Notes: a model not told the origin generated them from the letters alone. A stretch of DNA of 33,359 bases from Plantago elongata (GCA_036897095.1 JAYMSP010001324.1:1-33359), one strand, 5' to 3'; shown: positions 9,874-21,885, counted from the first letter of the stretch. A program made the numbers and translations.

Positions 9874-11137
9874 CTAATTATAACCTTGAGTCATATCAGA
9901 ACCCCCCAAATCAACAAGCTCATCATTCACAAAGGTAAACTTGTCATCCTGACACATCACAAGGAAAAACTGCATTGTATCTCTGTCACGAAGCAATTGC
10001 TTACCTATAGTGAACTTGTAGTGAGAAGGAAGCAGGGGAAACTTGTTCAATTCTTCATACAGCTGAGTTGCAAGGCTTTCATATTTTTGCTCCATCGATC
10101 CTTTAGTATCAGTTGAGCTCCCTCCAGTTGCCAAGCTTCTCATAGATGACACGGCCTCATTCGTGAAATTGACAACAAATCCAGACATGATAGTTGCAAA
10201 TTCTGCTGGTTATCTTCCTCCTTCACCTTCCTCTTCTTTGGAGACACATTCCCTTCACATATATCAGGAATGTAGTTACGCCACTTGGGCTTAGTCTGTG
10301 CAGTTTCAGCAGCCTCAGTGCCAATAGTATCAGCACTTGCAGGTTCAGCCTCAGTCCCACAAGTAGAACCACCTGATGCATAGCCTTTAGTAACACCAGA
10401 AGGACCTTCTACACCACCTTTAGTGCCAGATGGACCTGCTTCATAGCCTTTTTTACCAGGTGGCCCTGTCATTGCAACCTCATATCCAATGTCCAGATCA
10501 CAGTCAGTTTCAGAATGCCTTTCATGAGGTATCAACTTGTTGTTCATGTTTGCACATGTCTTGAATCTCTTTCCAGTTGCTATATCCATGCCCCATACAT
10601 CACACCAGTCATCAAAGTATTCCCAACTTTTATTTTCAGCTTCTTCATGATTGAAAAATCCTACACAATCAAGTATACTTGGTTCAATCAACATCACTTT
10701 ATCCGAAAAGAAAGTGAAAACATCAAGTACAAGTAATTGAGTTCTGTTTAAATTACCACAACACATGCATCCCACATATGATCATCACAATCAAACCTCT
10801 TCTCAATGTCACCCCACCCCCATACCACTCTTGTTTTTCAAGGTCAATACAGCAGAGTGAAACTTCTTCCAAGTTCTCACCCTATTGGTGATGTGAGGCT
10901 TCATAACCAAATAAGTTCCACGCAACTTTGATTGCAAATAGATCTGAATAAACGTCAACCCTCCAGGTTTGAAGCCCTGCCTTGACTTCATGCGAGCTTG
11001 CTTTGCCTTCTTCATACCCTCTATCATCTCCACCTCCTCTTTCTTACCCCATACCATGTAGATGCTCTTTCCATCATTCTTTGATGCATCATCCTGGAGA
11101 CCAGCCCCACACTTCCACCGATTTCTTGCTCAGACAT
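9874..11137 (-). pseudogene. PIF/Harbinger ORF1: Myb/SANT-like DNA-binding partner, frameshifted
   Basis: The start MSEQEIGGS lies at 11137. After a one-base shift near 11110 the frame reads GAGLQDDASKNDGKSIYMVW, then the Myb/SANT-like core (FKPGGLTFIQIYLQSKLRG, KPHITNRVRTWKKFHSAVL, KNKSGMG). A second one-base shift in a GGGGGTGGGG run (about 10815-10822) restores WGDIEKRFDCDDHMWDA. After a probable intron the domain closes with ENKSWEYFDDWCDVWGMDIA followed by TGKRF. A Gly/Pro/Thr-rich linker and a nuclear-signal-like SPKKRKVKEED follow. A third shift near 10190 leads to the C-terminal region (MSGFVVNFTNEAV, KYESLATQLYEELNKF, RDTMQFFL). This is the usual architecture of the Myb-like protein that Harbinger transposases need for nuclear import and DNA binding. 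It lies downstream of the transposase on the same strand. Confidence 0.7.
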
Positions 11138-11606
11138 CTAGCAAGCATCCAAGTAAACTTTAGTTAAACAAACAAAACACTACAACAAAACATTTGCAAA
11201 ACAAACAAACAACCATTCAATGCATTAGGACACATCTGCAACCAAGGCATAGAACCATGACACATTTGCAAACACAAGGACAAAGAAAGAAGACTAATTA
11301 ACATAAATCAGCCACATCAGTTATTTGCCACATGCAAAATACAAATTATATCTCAGAAAGCCACTCAAACAAACCAACAAAAACAACACAATACACCATT
11401 CACAACCATTACAGACTATTCATAATGTTTAACAAATCACAACTATCTTCCTACAACACAGAAGCCATCTTCCTCTACTAAAAATACATGCTCTTGGCAA
11501 GATGACGACGAAATTGCTTCCATTGAGGACACTCAAACAAGCTAACAATTGGCTCATCATCTTCAAACTAGTTTCAGATGTGATTGCCACCATTCAACGC
11601 TTGCTC
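11138..11606. other. Spacer between Harbinger ORF1 and transposase
   Basis: CA- and A-rich spacer on the plus strand with no coding capacity. It holds the 3' flank of the transposase and the 5' flank of the Myb-like gene, both on the minus strand. Confidence 0.4.
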
Positions 11607-11969
11607 TCATTCTATTTCTTCCTCAGTCAGATCCTCATCTTCCAAGAGATCCTCAGCATCAACTTCTCTTACGAAATTATGTATCATACAGCAAGACAAT
11701 AGGATATCATTTTGAGTATCCAATGGATAGAACATGGTTGACCTAAGAATACCCCAACGCTTCTTCAAGAGATCAAATGCTCTCTCAATAACATTCCTAG
11801 CAGAGGAATGTTTAAGGTTGAAGTACTCCTTGAAATTTTGTGGTTTCCTCTTTCCCTCAACCCACTCTTGTAGGTGATACCGCATCTTTCGAAATGGAGG
11901 TAAGAACCTAGGAGAGTTCATATAAGAAGCATCCCCCAAGTAGTAGTTCCCTATGACATAACAGGCAGC

Positions 11970-12017
11970 CAAGGTATTAGAATACATCACAATCAAGGTA
12001 TTAGAATACATCACAGG
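11970..12017. repeat. 24-bp tandem duplication inside transposase intron
   Basis: CAAGGTATTAGAATACATCA plus four bases (11970-11993) is repeated almost exactly from 11994. The duplication lies wholly inside the second transposase intron and does not affect coding. Confidence 0.8.
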
Positions 12018-12624
12018 GGGTGTGACATGTTCCATGAATTTGCCATATTATCACATTGAAATATTGTGATTGGAAACATACCTTTAGGGACATAGAATCC
12101 ATTCTCACGGCTCAACGAATCACGCAAAACCCGAGAATCATTGGCAGACCCTTCCCAACCTGTAAGAACATATATGAACTTCATGTCCTTGTCACAAACA
12201 CCAAGGACATTGACAGATATGAATCCCTTCCTGTTTCGATACATGGCAGACTCTTTTGCTGGGGTTTGAACACTAATGTAAATACCATCCATTGCACCTA
12301 GGCAACTCTGCAAAAAGGAAACACCTCAAAAGGGTCAGTGAATTGAATATCAAGTGAAGCAACTTGAATTCAAAACATCATCACTAGTAGCTCACCTTAA
12401 AATGACACCCTGGTTCCTCTTCACAAGTTGTGGTATTGGAACAGACTTCTTCAGTAAAATAGGATGAAGTCTCAAGACAGACTTGAGAACCTCATTGAAG
12501 TAAATGCTGAGGGTGTGACCCGAATGTTTCCACTGGAGCATCAAGTCTTTTTGTTTTGAATGGTGCCCAATGATTTTCAAAGATGGCAACTTTTTCCTCA
12601 AGAGTGACATATTTACTAGATGTT

Positions 12625-12625
<1 letters not shown>

Positions 12626-12656
<31 letters not shown>
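12626..12656. repeat. Poly-C tract, 31 bases
   Basis: An uninterrupted run of 31 C on the plus strand, in the 5' coding part of the transposase, after the VERFGG-coding stretch in minus-strand reading. It may be a real homopolymer expansion or a sequencing/assembly artefact. It would encode poly-Gly in any frame. Confidence 0.85.
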
Positions 12657-12658
<2 letters not shown>

Positions 12659-12705
12659 ACCTCTCCACATAGCACACAAAACTGCTTGAAACTATCCATA
12701 TTCAT

Positions 12706-13500
12706 CCTAAGTGAGTTCTTACAATTTGAAATTATTTAGCAAGGTAAGTATGCTCAAATAAGCCTTTGCCCTCTTGACTTTTGGTATAATACGATAACGA
12801 ACCGGATCCCTTCGCTTACGTACATTCCTATGTTTGAGACACATGTTATAATAGTACCAACACATAACAAGCATCATTCCCATAGACAGGACCATTATAA
12901 GCCTTATGAGATGTTGATGTTGGACATTTTATAACATGATTATATCTATAAAAAAAAAAAGCAGCAAAAATCATATACTGACCCACTACAATTGCAGATA
13001 TGAGCTAGGATTACCATCTACAACCAGTTCACATTAAGAAAAGCAAGAGAAGCTGGCTACATACATCATAATAAACATCACATCTTAACAGGAAAAACCC
13101 AAAATAAATGTAATGAAAAACACGATTTCATAAACCCTTAATGCACTCACAATTAATACCAAATCTGCAATAAATGACCTTCATATACACCAAAAGTTCT
13201 CACTCATAAATGCAACCCATTTTTTAAAGAAAGACGACAACATTACTCACCTTCGGCTCCGGCTGAAAAGCTTACAACTAGTAGCTCAAAATCTCTCGAC
13301 CACACACTTCTTCGACAACGCAAATGAAAAAAAAAAAACGAACACAGAAACGATTAGAAGAGAAGATAGGAAGGTTTCAGCAACAAACAAGAAGAAAATC
13401 AAAGAATGATAGAGCTCACCAATGATTTTTCTCGAAAATCGCATGTGTTAACTCAAAGAAGAACAGATGAACACACTGTCTCATAAATGGAGGTGACAAC
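12706..13500. other. Presumed 5' leader of the Harbinger transposase (minus strand)
   Basis: No conserved coding. In minus-strand reading a short exon-like stretch near 13445 (ATGCGATTTTCGAG, then a GTGAGC donor near 13420) could be a leader exon joined to the transposase exon by an intron. This is inference only. Confidence 0.3.
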
Positions 13501-13508
13501 CTTTTATA
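13501..13508 (-). promoter_or_regulatory. TATA box of the Harbinger element
   Basis: Minus-strand TATAAAAG in the context CCATATAAAAGGTTGTC. It lies upstream of the putative leader exon and downstream of the GC-richer terminal region at 13540-13720, where an autonomous element's promoter would be expected. Confidence 0.45.
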
Positions 13509-13539
13509 TGGGGTCACTAGGGATTCATTTTCGGGGTAT

Positions 13540-13730
13540 AACCAGTAGAATACCGAAGCCATGCAAAAGCGGAAGAAGGCGTCATTTCCAAATGCCTACC
13601 AAGGTTAGCATTTGAGGTTAGCATTTTCAAATGCTGAAAAAGGCGCGTTGTGACGCGTTTTCAAATACCGATTTACGGAAGTCCACGGACCGGAAGAAGC
13701 GTATTTAAAATTAAATACCACGTGCTAATC
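13540..13730. repeat. Subterminal region of the Harbinger element with short repeats
   Basis: GGTTAGCATTT occurs twice (about 13602 and 13617). GCATTTGA with TCAAATGC forms a small inverted repeat (about 13608-13635). A CTAATCAGCGAAAC sequence near 13725 reads GTTTCGCTGATTAG on the other strand, recalling the GGCTGATTGGTTTC at 1501. The pattern fits a transposon end, but its exact terminus and target-site duplication are not resolved. Confidence 0.4.
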
Positions 13731-14434
13731 AGCGAAACAATTACGGTCAACGACCGAAATACAACATAATCCCACATACCTATCATGCCTTTAGTAAATT
13801 TGACTCGAAGCAATCAATCAATACTAATATATATCATCAGTAATCCAGTTGGACATTGCATCCTATCCTATCTTCTTTCTCTTAAAGTAACAAATTTCCA
13901 CTGTTGTACGAGATTATTCCATCTCACGGGTATTACTACTTGCCACTTATCAACCGTGCATATTGGAATCATCTGCCAAAAGTCGAACAAGATGTGGTTC
14001 AGAAAACAACACAGACGAAAGCTGTTGTAGACTAGACTACACACAGTTGATTGACAATCCAGCCATTTTCATTGTTGTTTACTCCATATGAAAAGAAAAT
14101 GCGAGACTAGTAGTCCTACAAATACTGTATATCGTTTGGAAAAATTGACTGATTGACGCCTGATAATGGAGCTTTACGCAATCGCATTATCCCCCTCACA
14201 GGTCCTACTCCTCCACCCTCATCGCTTCGTTTAGTTTCGCTCCATCATTAGATTCTCCATCCATCCCACTGTTCCACTTTCCCTTTTGCTTTTCTCACCA
14301 CCATTCCCAATTTCATTCCTACAAAAATCCATCCCAATTCACAATTGCAAGCATACTTTCCCAATTCATTCATCTCTATCCTCACCTTTCCCTATCTACC
14401 TTCCACACAAATTGTGACACAATTCCCAATAATT
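13731..14434. other. Promoter and 5' leader of the LOG2-like gene
   Basis: The last 250 bases are rich in C and T (CCACCCTCATCGC, TTCATTCATCTC), typical of a plant 5' untranslated leader. I see no clear TATA box and no ATG in the immediate leader that competes with 14435. The open frame at 13785-14030 looks like chance. Confidence 0.4.
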
Positions 14435-16661
14435 ATGGGCAATATTGCCAGCACCGGAGCCAACGCGCGTCGTCGCAACTCGTCTCGCCGGAGCAACCCT
14501 CCGCCACCGCCTCCTCCGCAGCCTCCTCAGCCCGAGATCGTCGGAAACCGATACGTGTTCGCAGCTGCTACACCCTACCCTCCCTCGCAGTACCCTAATC
14601 CTAACGCTCCGCCGTATTATCAGTACCCTGGATACTACCCGCCGCCGCCTCCGGCGATGCCGATGCCCTTGCCGGCGCCGTACGATCACCACCACGTTGC
14701 GCCGCACGGGAATTGGGCGAATGGGAGGTATCCGTACGGTGCGATGATGCAGGCTCCGGCGACTCCGTATGTGGAGCATCAGAAGGCGGTGACGATTAGG
14801 AATGATGTTAATTTGAAGAAGGAGACGTTGAGGATCGAGCCTGATGAGGATCATCCTGGCAAGTTTCTCGTTGCCTTCACCTTTGATGCTACTGTTACCG
14901 GAAGGTATGTTTGGTTTTTAGTTTTTTGTTTTGTTATTCGATTCGTATTGCTTTTGTTAGGTTTTCTTCTGTGATTATATGTCGATTTGTCCGTTCGAGT
15001 GAGTTACAGTGTTATACAGGTGCATACATAGCTTGGGAGCTGGTTATTAGCTTTGGGATATCTGACAAAGTCACAAGCTGATCATGATAAACATATTTAG
15101 GAATGAACTTTGAGCTGTTTCATTTTGCTAAAATTAAACGTAAAACTTGAGTTGTATATAGCTTGATCAAAATCTGACTTAAGCTCAACTTGTAGAAGAT
15201 AAGCTAGTGCTCTACTGCTCTGCTTAGCTCACAATGCGAAGGAGCTTCATTATTTGACAGATCAACTTCAAAAGTTCACTGCTAATCCACTGGAAATAAC
15301 TTGATTGGTGATCAACAGCATTTTTAAGTAGATTCATTAGATTTTCCTTATCTGCATTGCCAAGTTTTTGTTAGTTTTTCGAGAGAATGAACCTCTGCCT
15401 TAGTCAGGTGTAACTCCCTTTTGGGTTAATACATTTTCAAGAAGCCGCTCGAGTCCTTTGCAGCTATACATGTATTTTTCTTTTTTTGGTTCATAATTGA
15501 GATAGTTTCTGGTCAGAGATTTGTCATGCGTTCCCGAAGAAGAATTCAATGTATATTTCTCTGTTACGCTTTGATGTTCTAGTCAGGATTGCATTTTGAT
15601 ATTTTCTAATCTACATTAGGGGGTGACTTGTGGTTTAACATTGCATTTTGTAGTCTATCAGTGCAGAGCTATTACTCCATCCTTTTGTCAGTTTGTGTTT
15701 ATGAAGTTAAGCATGCAAACAATGAGATAGTGTTCTGATTACCATACATTTGTTAAAAGTTTATTGAAGCAAAGCATTGTATCACAGTGAGAGTCAAATT
15801 AGCTTCCCATCTTCTTCTCTAACTCAACCAGAAGTAATGGCCCTTCTAATAGATGACCAGTGATTATTGTTCTGAAAATATTCCTTCTTATGTTTCAGCA
15901 TCACCATAATGTTCTTTGCCAAGGAGGGCGAAGATTGTTGCTTGTCTCCAACGAAAGAAAGCTTGCATCCACCCATCACTGTGCAGTTTGAACAAGGTTT
16001 AGCTCAGAAGTTTATACAACCGTCCGGAACTGGGATAGATTTTTCAATGTTTGAGGAGAGAGAATTGTTTAAAGACAGTGGTCTAGACGTGTACCCTCTT
16101 GCAGTTAAAGCGGAGGCTTCCCCAGATGCCCAAAGTGGAAGCCAAGATGATGCATCAGCAGAATCTGGAAATCAGGACAATGCATCCACAAACTCCCAGA
16201 TAACACAGGCTGTGTTCGAAAAGGATAAAGGTGTATACAAAGTTAGAGTTGTGAAGCAGATTTTGTGGGTCAATGGCATGAGATATGAGTTACAAGAGAT
16301 ATACGGAATTGGAAATTCAGTAGAGGGAGAAGTGGATACAAGTGATCCTGGCAAAGAATGTGTTATATGCCTTTCAGAGCCCCGAGACACTACTGTTCTG
16401 CCCTGCCGGCACATGGTATTCCTTTGCTTACTGTTCGAACACAAGTTTCTATACGGGCTTTTTGTTTTTTTTAATCTTATATACTGACCTGCCTTAATCT
16501 TATGAATTTGAACGATTTGTTGATTTAATTCTTTTTTAATACAGTGTATGTGCAGCGAGTGTGCTAAAGTTTTGAGGTTTCAAACAAATAGGTGTCCCAT
16601 ATGCAGACAACCAGTTGAGCGTCTTTTGGAGATTAAGGTTAGTAACTCGACTGAGGAATGA
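14435..16661 (+). CDS. LOG2: RING-type E3 ubiquitin ligase, LOG2/LUL family
   Basis: Three exons (14435-14904, 15899-16415, 16545-16661) join in frame to 367 residues. Start MGNIAS carries an N-myristoylation signal (Gly2), which supports this ATG. Residues 21-110 are Pro/Tyr-rich ([27 protein letters not shown]). Then comes the conserved [20 protein letters not shown] block and the DAR2 region ([58 protein letters not shown]). The C3HC4 RING is intact: C311, C314, C326, H328, C332, C335, C346, C349 ([25 protein letters not shown]). It ends [11 protein letters not shown]. In Arabidopsis, LOG2 is a plasma-membrane E3 ligase that binds GLUTAMINE DUMPER1 and affects amino-acid export; LUL1-4 are close relatives, so orthology to LOG2 versus a LUL is likely but not proven. 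Confidence 0.93.
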
Positions 16662-17190
16662 AGAAAATGAGCTGCTGCTTTATTTCGCTTGATTTGCCGA
16701 TCCTGTGTTCTATTGCTACTATACTTGACCTCAGAAATATTAAATAATCAGAATGAATGTCTCAACTAATTGTTGCTTGTGGTGCTCTGTAATTTTAATC
16801 CATTGAGACTGAAAGTCATACCTTGTAGTTCCTTTAAGGAATGAATGTCCGTAAGTGCACAGTGGCTTTCCTCTAGCCAACTTTTATTTAACTTCAGATT
16901 TATATGGTATAATATATATAATGCTTGGTTTGGTTGCTTTTGGTCCTGTTCCATTACTCTGCTTTTTTTTTTCTTTTTTTTATATTTAAAAACGTGTTGT
17001 CCTACTCATTATTTAAATCCCATTTTTACTTTGCTTGTGGCTGTGTGCAAACAAATGACAGAGACAATAACTTCAGATACGGTAAGTCATTATTCCTTCA
17101 AATTTGTATATATTCCACATCTTTTGACACGATTTGAATGTTTTACAACACGTTATAAAATGTATCTTTTAGGTTAATTATGTTATAATA
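16662..17190. other. 3' flank of the LOG2-like gene
   Basis: AT-rich with T runs. It probably holds the 3' untranslated region. Open frames here (16845-17177 and others) are low-complexity and hydrophobic by chance. Confidence 0.4.
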
Positions 17191-17219
17191 CACACACACA
17201 CATACACACACACACACAA
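17191..17219. repeat. CA microsatellite
   Basis: An (AC)n run with one T interruption (ACACACACACACATACACAC and on). Confidence 0.85.
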
Positions 17220-20200
17220 ATTCCCTCCAACTTCATCAAATAGTCATGCTATATACATAAACAGTCTTCTATAATTATGCACACACTACTTATTCTCGTC
17301 TATTGATGCTCGAGATCAGTAGCTATGCTCTTTTTATTGATCCTAGTGATTACACTTTAGTGAAATTTTCTTTCACCATTTAAATACAGTCAGATCACTA
17401 ATTAATTGTTGTTCAGCTGCTGTATCTATTTAACATAATATTTTTTTGCAATTACTCCACCAGGCCTTTTGTCTGTTTATGTATTTGTATGGATATTTTG
17501 CACATTTAGATATACTATGTATCTACAAAATATGTGTTGATCAAAGCATGAAAATGTCAGAACTCAGAAGTCTTGCATGGGTTACATTGCTGTGTGCTTG
17601 TATATCATGGGCGCTCCTAACTTACATCTTCTACATGTGTAAAGAAAGGTGCCAAAAGTAATTGTTTTTTTTTTAATTATAATTTTTGCACCATGCCTGT
17701 GATTTCATTAATATCAAGTTGTAGAAAGCGAAACCTCGACCATTAGTTGATGTTATGGTGTGTTGTGTACGTAATGGTGTATCATCGCGAGTCACTCTTA
17801 TATGATCATAATTTGGTCACTGCATCACATCTTTTCAGTTGTTTACCTTGCATTGTTTTGCGAATTCTCATTCTTACCTGGCCCTTGCTTGGACTTAAAC
17901 TTGGTTTGACACTTGTCACAATCTCACAACGATTGTCATGCTCTGCATCCATGGGAACTTCTCATTGACTTCCGTGGTGATGCCATGGATCAGATTTTAC
18001 AAAGCACTTCAGGCTGTATTGTATCTCATTAAAAGGAGTTAAAAGCTTAATGCTAATACTGCTTATCACGTACTGTTACACTAAAGCTTATAATAAAACA
18101 ATCTCCAGGCCTATGTATTTGTCTTGGCAGTTTTCAGTTTCATAGAAAACAGGACATCACATGAGAATTTACCTGTCCAGATTATGATTGTAGCTTTCTT
18201 TTGTAATGCCAGAAAATTGGTTTCATCTTTCGTGAGCCCTCCTCTTGTCTTTTTGGTTATAAATCGTAATTCTGTTAATAAAACTTACAAGTGCAGAATT
18301 ACAATTTTCATATGATGCTGCAGAACTTCTTAACTCAGATGTAGCTCATTAGTCATTACTCATTACTGCAAAATTTGCCTTCTGGATTTCTTGAGCTTAT
18401 TTGACAATTGAGTATCTGGGTCTGGGCCCTACAACAGTATCAGTATGGACAATTGGTGCCCGTTTGTAAGTTAGAGGAGATCGTGTCCAATGACAAATCT
18501 CAAGCACTCTTCACTCCGTTATAAAGTACAAGTTTGATGACCTTATTTTTTATCGAGCCAGTTGTGTAAATGATCGATCAGCTGATAGTTTATAAGTTAC
18601 CGCAAGTAAATTTAATGCTACATTCGTACATAGGATGGATGTACGTGGATAAAATATCCAGGGTGGTATGATATGATGATGAGCCATGAGTAGAAAGGAG
18701 GAATATGTGGTGCTTAATTGCATTCTTTATACAATACAGCTTCAGCACTGGTATTGGAGCATCTCTGCTTTTGTATATCTAATTGACTAACTCAATGCCA
18801 AAATGAGTAACTTCTATCATTATCACCTACTTGGCCAGTATAATTTATGCATGTTAGTTGTTACACTGAGTTATCTGCACGATGATTGAATTAGGTATGT
18901 TGAACATGACAACAACTCCAATAATACAAGATACTGATCATTCACATACTCAAACAATTAACAGAAAATCGGATTCCAAAATTTACTAGTTCTGTGTATT
19001 TGTAATTTCAAAAGGTAATTGCGGAATGTAACGAGCTAGCCATTTATTACACGATTTGTATGAGTAGGCTGCATTTAGTTGTCCTTGCACAGGAACCATT
19101 ATAGTCAACCCATAGTTATCTGAGCTAGGAAACACACCCGATACTCTACTATATGTTGGGCCATAAACCCTTTGAAATGACATATTAAGCGAAAAAGTTA
19201 TTCAATTTATATGCGCTATCTATATGATCTTATGACAAGCTGGGTGAGATATTTTAAAATTATTTAATAAGAAGTTGATAATTAAGTCGGTTCAAATATA
19301 AACTTTAAACTAATTTTCAATTCCATTAAACACTCATAATCACTGAGGAACAGACGATCAATATTTTTTGAATCTTCTCATAGTGATCATCAACTTGAGG
19401 AACAGCTTCATAAACATTTCAAACTGGGCCGAGACACTATTACAAAACAAGATTCCTAACTCATAATTGGGGAAATTCAATTGTATAAGTAGAAACAATG
19501 ATATATATAGAGGCATATTCTTTTAGCATGATTTGGTGACATAATGACATGGTGGATGATGATCCTTGTTTTACCAATAGGAATAAGTGTGATGATTATC
19601 ATCCAGTCTAAACTTTAACATCTTCGTTATATTGGAGATCATACTCTTTAGAGTAAGGATAAGATATGGCCTTTGCAGCTCCAAATGGGCGAATTAAAAC
19701 CCTTGCTTCACATGAATTCCAACATCTTTTTTCTATTTCACTACCACACCTCCAATAACTATAGGCATGCCCACAAAGGCCTCACCTAAAAAAGTTATAT
19801 ACGGAGCTACCTCAACACCTGATTATTAATTAATCGGTTAAAATTTAAAAATTTTAACTTAAATAATTATTAATAAAATGTATCGTATATGTTCAATATA
19901 ATATTACATATTTTAAACCAAAAACTCAAGTTTTAGCTTTTAAAATTATTTAAAATGTCGCATAAAATATGCTAGTGTATGCCCACTTATATATTGTGTA
20001 TCACTCATGCTTTTAACATGGATTTAGAGTCTCATCCCTATAATTCTCTATATCCTTGCCGAACTTCAAGTTTGGCCGGATATAAATATCAATTCGGGTT
20101 ACACACATGTTTAAGCATGATATTTGTCGGTTTGACCCTCTAAAATTAAATATATCAGAATTTTAATTACAAACGGACTATTTCATATAAATAAGAGATG

Positions 20201-21590
20201 TATATCGGTTCGTGATGGTTAACCTATCATGCTACCCGCATAATGATTGGGCCTTTATATTGACCATAACTCTGGCTCTTGTGATGAACTTTAGTGAACA
20301 AAGTTGCATAGACTTATTATTGTTGATTTGTTGTGTTCTTCAACTACTTGCCAGTACACATGTACCAGCTACACACTAAAAACGGGCTAATTTTGTTCAG
20401 TCAGTTTACTCATCATTCCCACAAATAATTGACCTCATGACTATAACTAATTGTTGGTTTTGATTTGGATAATCATAATTCTCACAACAAAGTCTAATGG
20501 AAAAATTAATAATTAATTTTGAGCTGTTGTTGGCAACAGTACTTACTGCTAGGATGATTGAGATGCAAAAGTACATTGTGCCTTCAGAGCTAATTAATTA
20601 AAATATAATCATATGCACTGGCTTTCTCTATAGCCCACTGATCTTCCATGAAAATGAAAGAAAATAAAATCAAACAGAAAACATAATAAATAATCTCTGC
20701 ACCCTGTAATCTACGTATATGATTCTTTCAATATTGATTCCGTTCCTACCATCGTATTTTTTAACTAATGATGAACCTTATTGTATATTTGTATACGTGA
20801 TTAACAGAAGACTTTTATATTCTTAAATTACACTGAATGATCCATGACGGGACGGATTTATAAAGCTAGAGTTTGGTGCATCATTGGAACAGATAGGCAG
20901 GAGCTGGTTGACCAAAGTAGGTTGCCAAACCTTGTGAAATCCTTAAATTACATACAGTATTCAACTGGTGCTCTAAATGTCATGTTATATAGTATTATGT
21001 GGATGTGGTTGACCTTTAAAAGTGTACATGTTGGGCAGGTTATACTTCATATTCCACATGGTATCTAGTGTAGGTTAAATCTGATCAAACAAAAACCATC
21101 TTTTAGGATACCAATTTAGGAATCTAGTAATGGTACAGATAACGTACGGCGTATTGCTGAAAGTTAGAGTTGAGTACATGACAATGGATTTTTGGTAATA
21201 AAACTCTCTGTTGCTATCATGAGTTTGGTTTTTCATTTCATTTTATCTAAACAGGACACAACTCTCTTCAAAATTAACTCTTTGATGTAAAATCTTATAT
21301 ACATGTCAAAGGGAACTTGTCAATTGTCTTCCTCCAAATGAAACTGACAGATTCCCATCTTATTTAATCTTATGTTTAGGATGTATACAAGTTTGAAACT
21401 TCTAATGGACCAGAGCTCTCCATATTTTAATTAGTCTCCAATTATACAATATGGATTCTAAAACCTACACCACATAAAATGCTCTCTTTCTTTACAATTG
21501 TTATTGTAGTTTTCTAATTAGCTCAGATGAGATAAACTAGTATGAAATAGATCATATTTCATGTTAATAAAGTCCAAATACAATAATGAA
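17220..21590. other. Gene-poor intergenic DNA
   Basis: No conserved protein, RNA gene or clear transposon was seen in these 4.4 kb on either strand. Open frames are short and lack family motifs. Base composition is AT-rich throughout. Confidence 0.45.
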
Positions 21591-21670
21591 ACGCAATTTA
21601 ATTGGTAAGACGCCTCATTTACAATTAATAAGTTGAAAGTTTGAGATGCCTTTGTCGTATCTTAAAAAGT
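21590..21670 (+). repeat. tRNA-derived SINE-like fragment
   Basis: AATTTAATTGGTAAGACGCC (about 21596) resembles a tRNA-type RNA polymerase III A box (TGGCxxAGTxGG style). GAAAGTTTGAGATGCC (about 21637) resembles a diverged B box (GGTTCGAATCC). The roughly 35-base spacing is right for a tRNA-derived SINE head. Both boxes are mutated, no cloverleaf is evident and the tail is unclear, so this is an old copy if real. Confidence 0.35.
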
Positions 21671-21885
21671 CCAAGTGCATATAAAACTCCTATGAAGGTA
21701 TCTATTGATTAAAGTGAAAGAAGAAAAGATGAATATCAAAACGTTTATATTAAACTATTAGAGATATATTCCACGATATTGTATAGTAGCACTACAAATC
21801 TCTAACGCATTAAGAATTTATTATCTTTAACTGTAACTTTTTAAATTAGATCAAAGTGTAGTATAAATTATAATAACTAATTAAG

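Larger units (their letters stand above)
11607..12705 (-). pseudogene. PIF/Harbinger transposase (DDE_Tnp_4), 5' part frameshifted
   Basis: Read on the minus strand. The start MNMDSFKQ lies near 12705. A helix-turn-helix-like N-terminus follows (YVTLEEKVAIF, LKSVLRLHPILLKKSVPIPQ), interrupted by a 31-base G run and one-base shifts near 12565 and 12430. After an intron (about 12394-12315) the catalytic domain is clean: CLGAMDG with the first Asp, ESAMYRNRKGFISVNVLGVC, YVLTGWEGSANDSRVLRDS. A second intron follows (12078 to about 11963, donor GTATGT, acceptor CATAG). Then come NYYLGDASY with the second Asp, RYHLQEW, and NVIERAFDLLKKRWGILRS with the catalytic Glu. The second Asp and Glu are 48 residues apart, normal for plant PIF/Harbinger. 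It ends LTEEEIE. The catalytic triad is complete, but the N-terminal frameshifts should stop production of full-length protein. Confidence 0.85.

Noticed and set aside
14345..14434. Upstream in-frame extension of the LOG2-like ORF
   Set aside because: It has no ATG (it would begin at TTG) and would hide the myristoylation signal MGNIAS; treated as 5' leader.
14396..14854. 152-codon Arg-rich open frame on the minus strand
   Set aside because: It is antisense to the Pro-rich first exon of the LOG2-like gene; the Arg richness is a by-product of GC-rich Pro codons.
18986..19183. 65-codon minus-strand frame with a protein-like composition
   Set aside because: No family motif, no splice context and no neighbouring exon found.
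20844..21068. 74-codon plus-strand frame
   Set aside because: AT-rich surroundings and no conserved motif; chance ORF.
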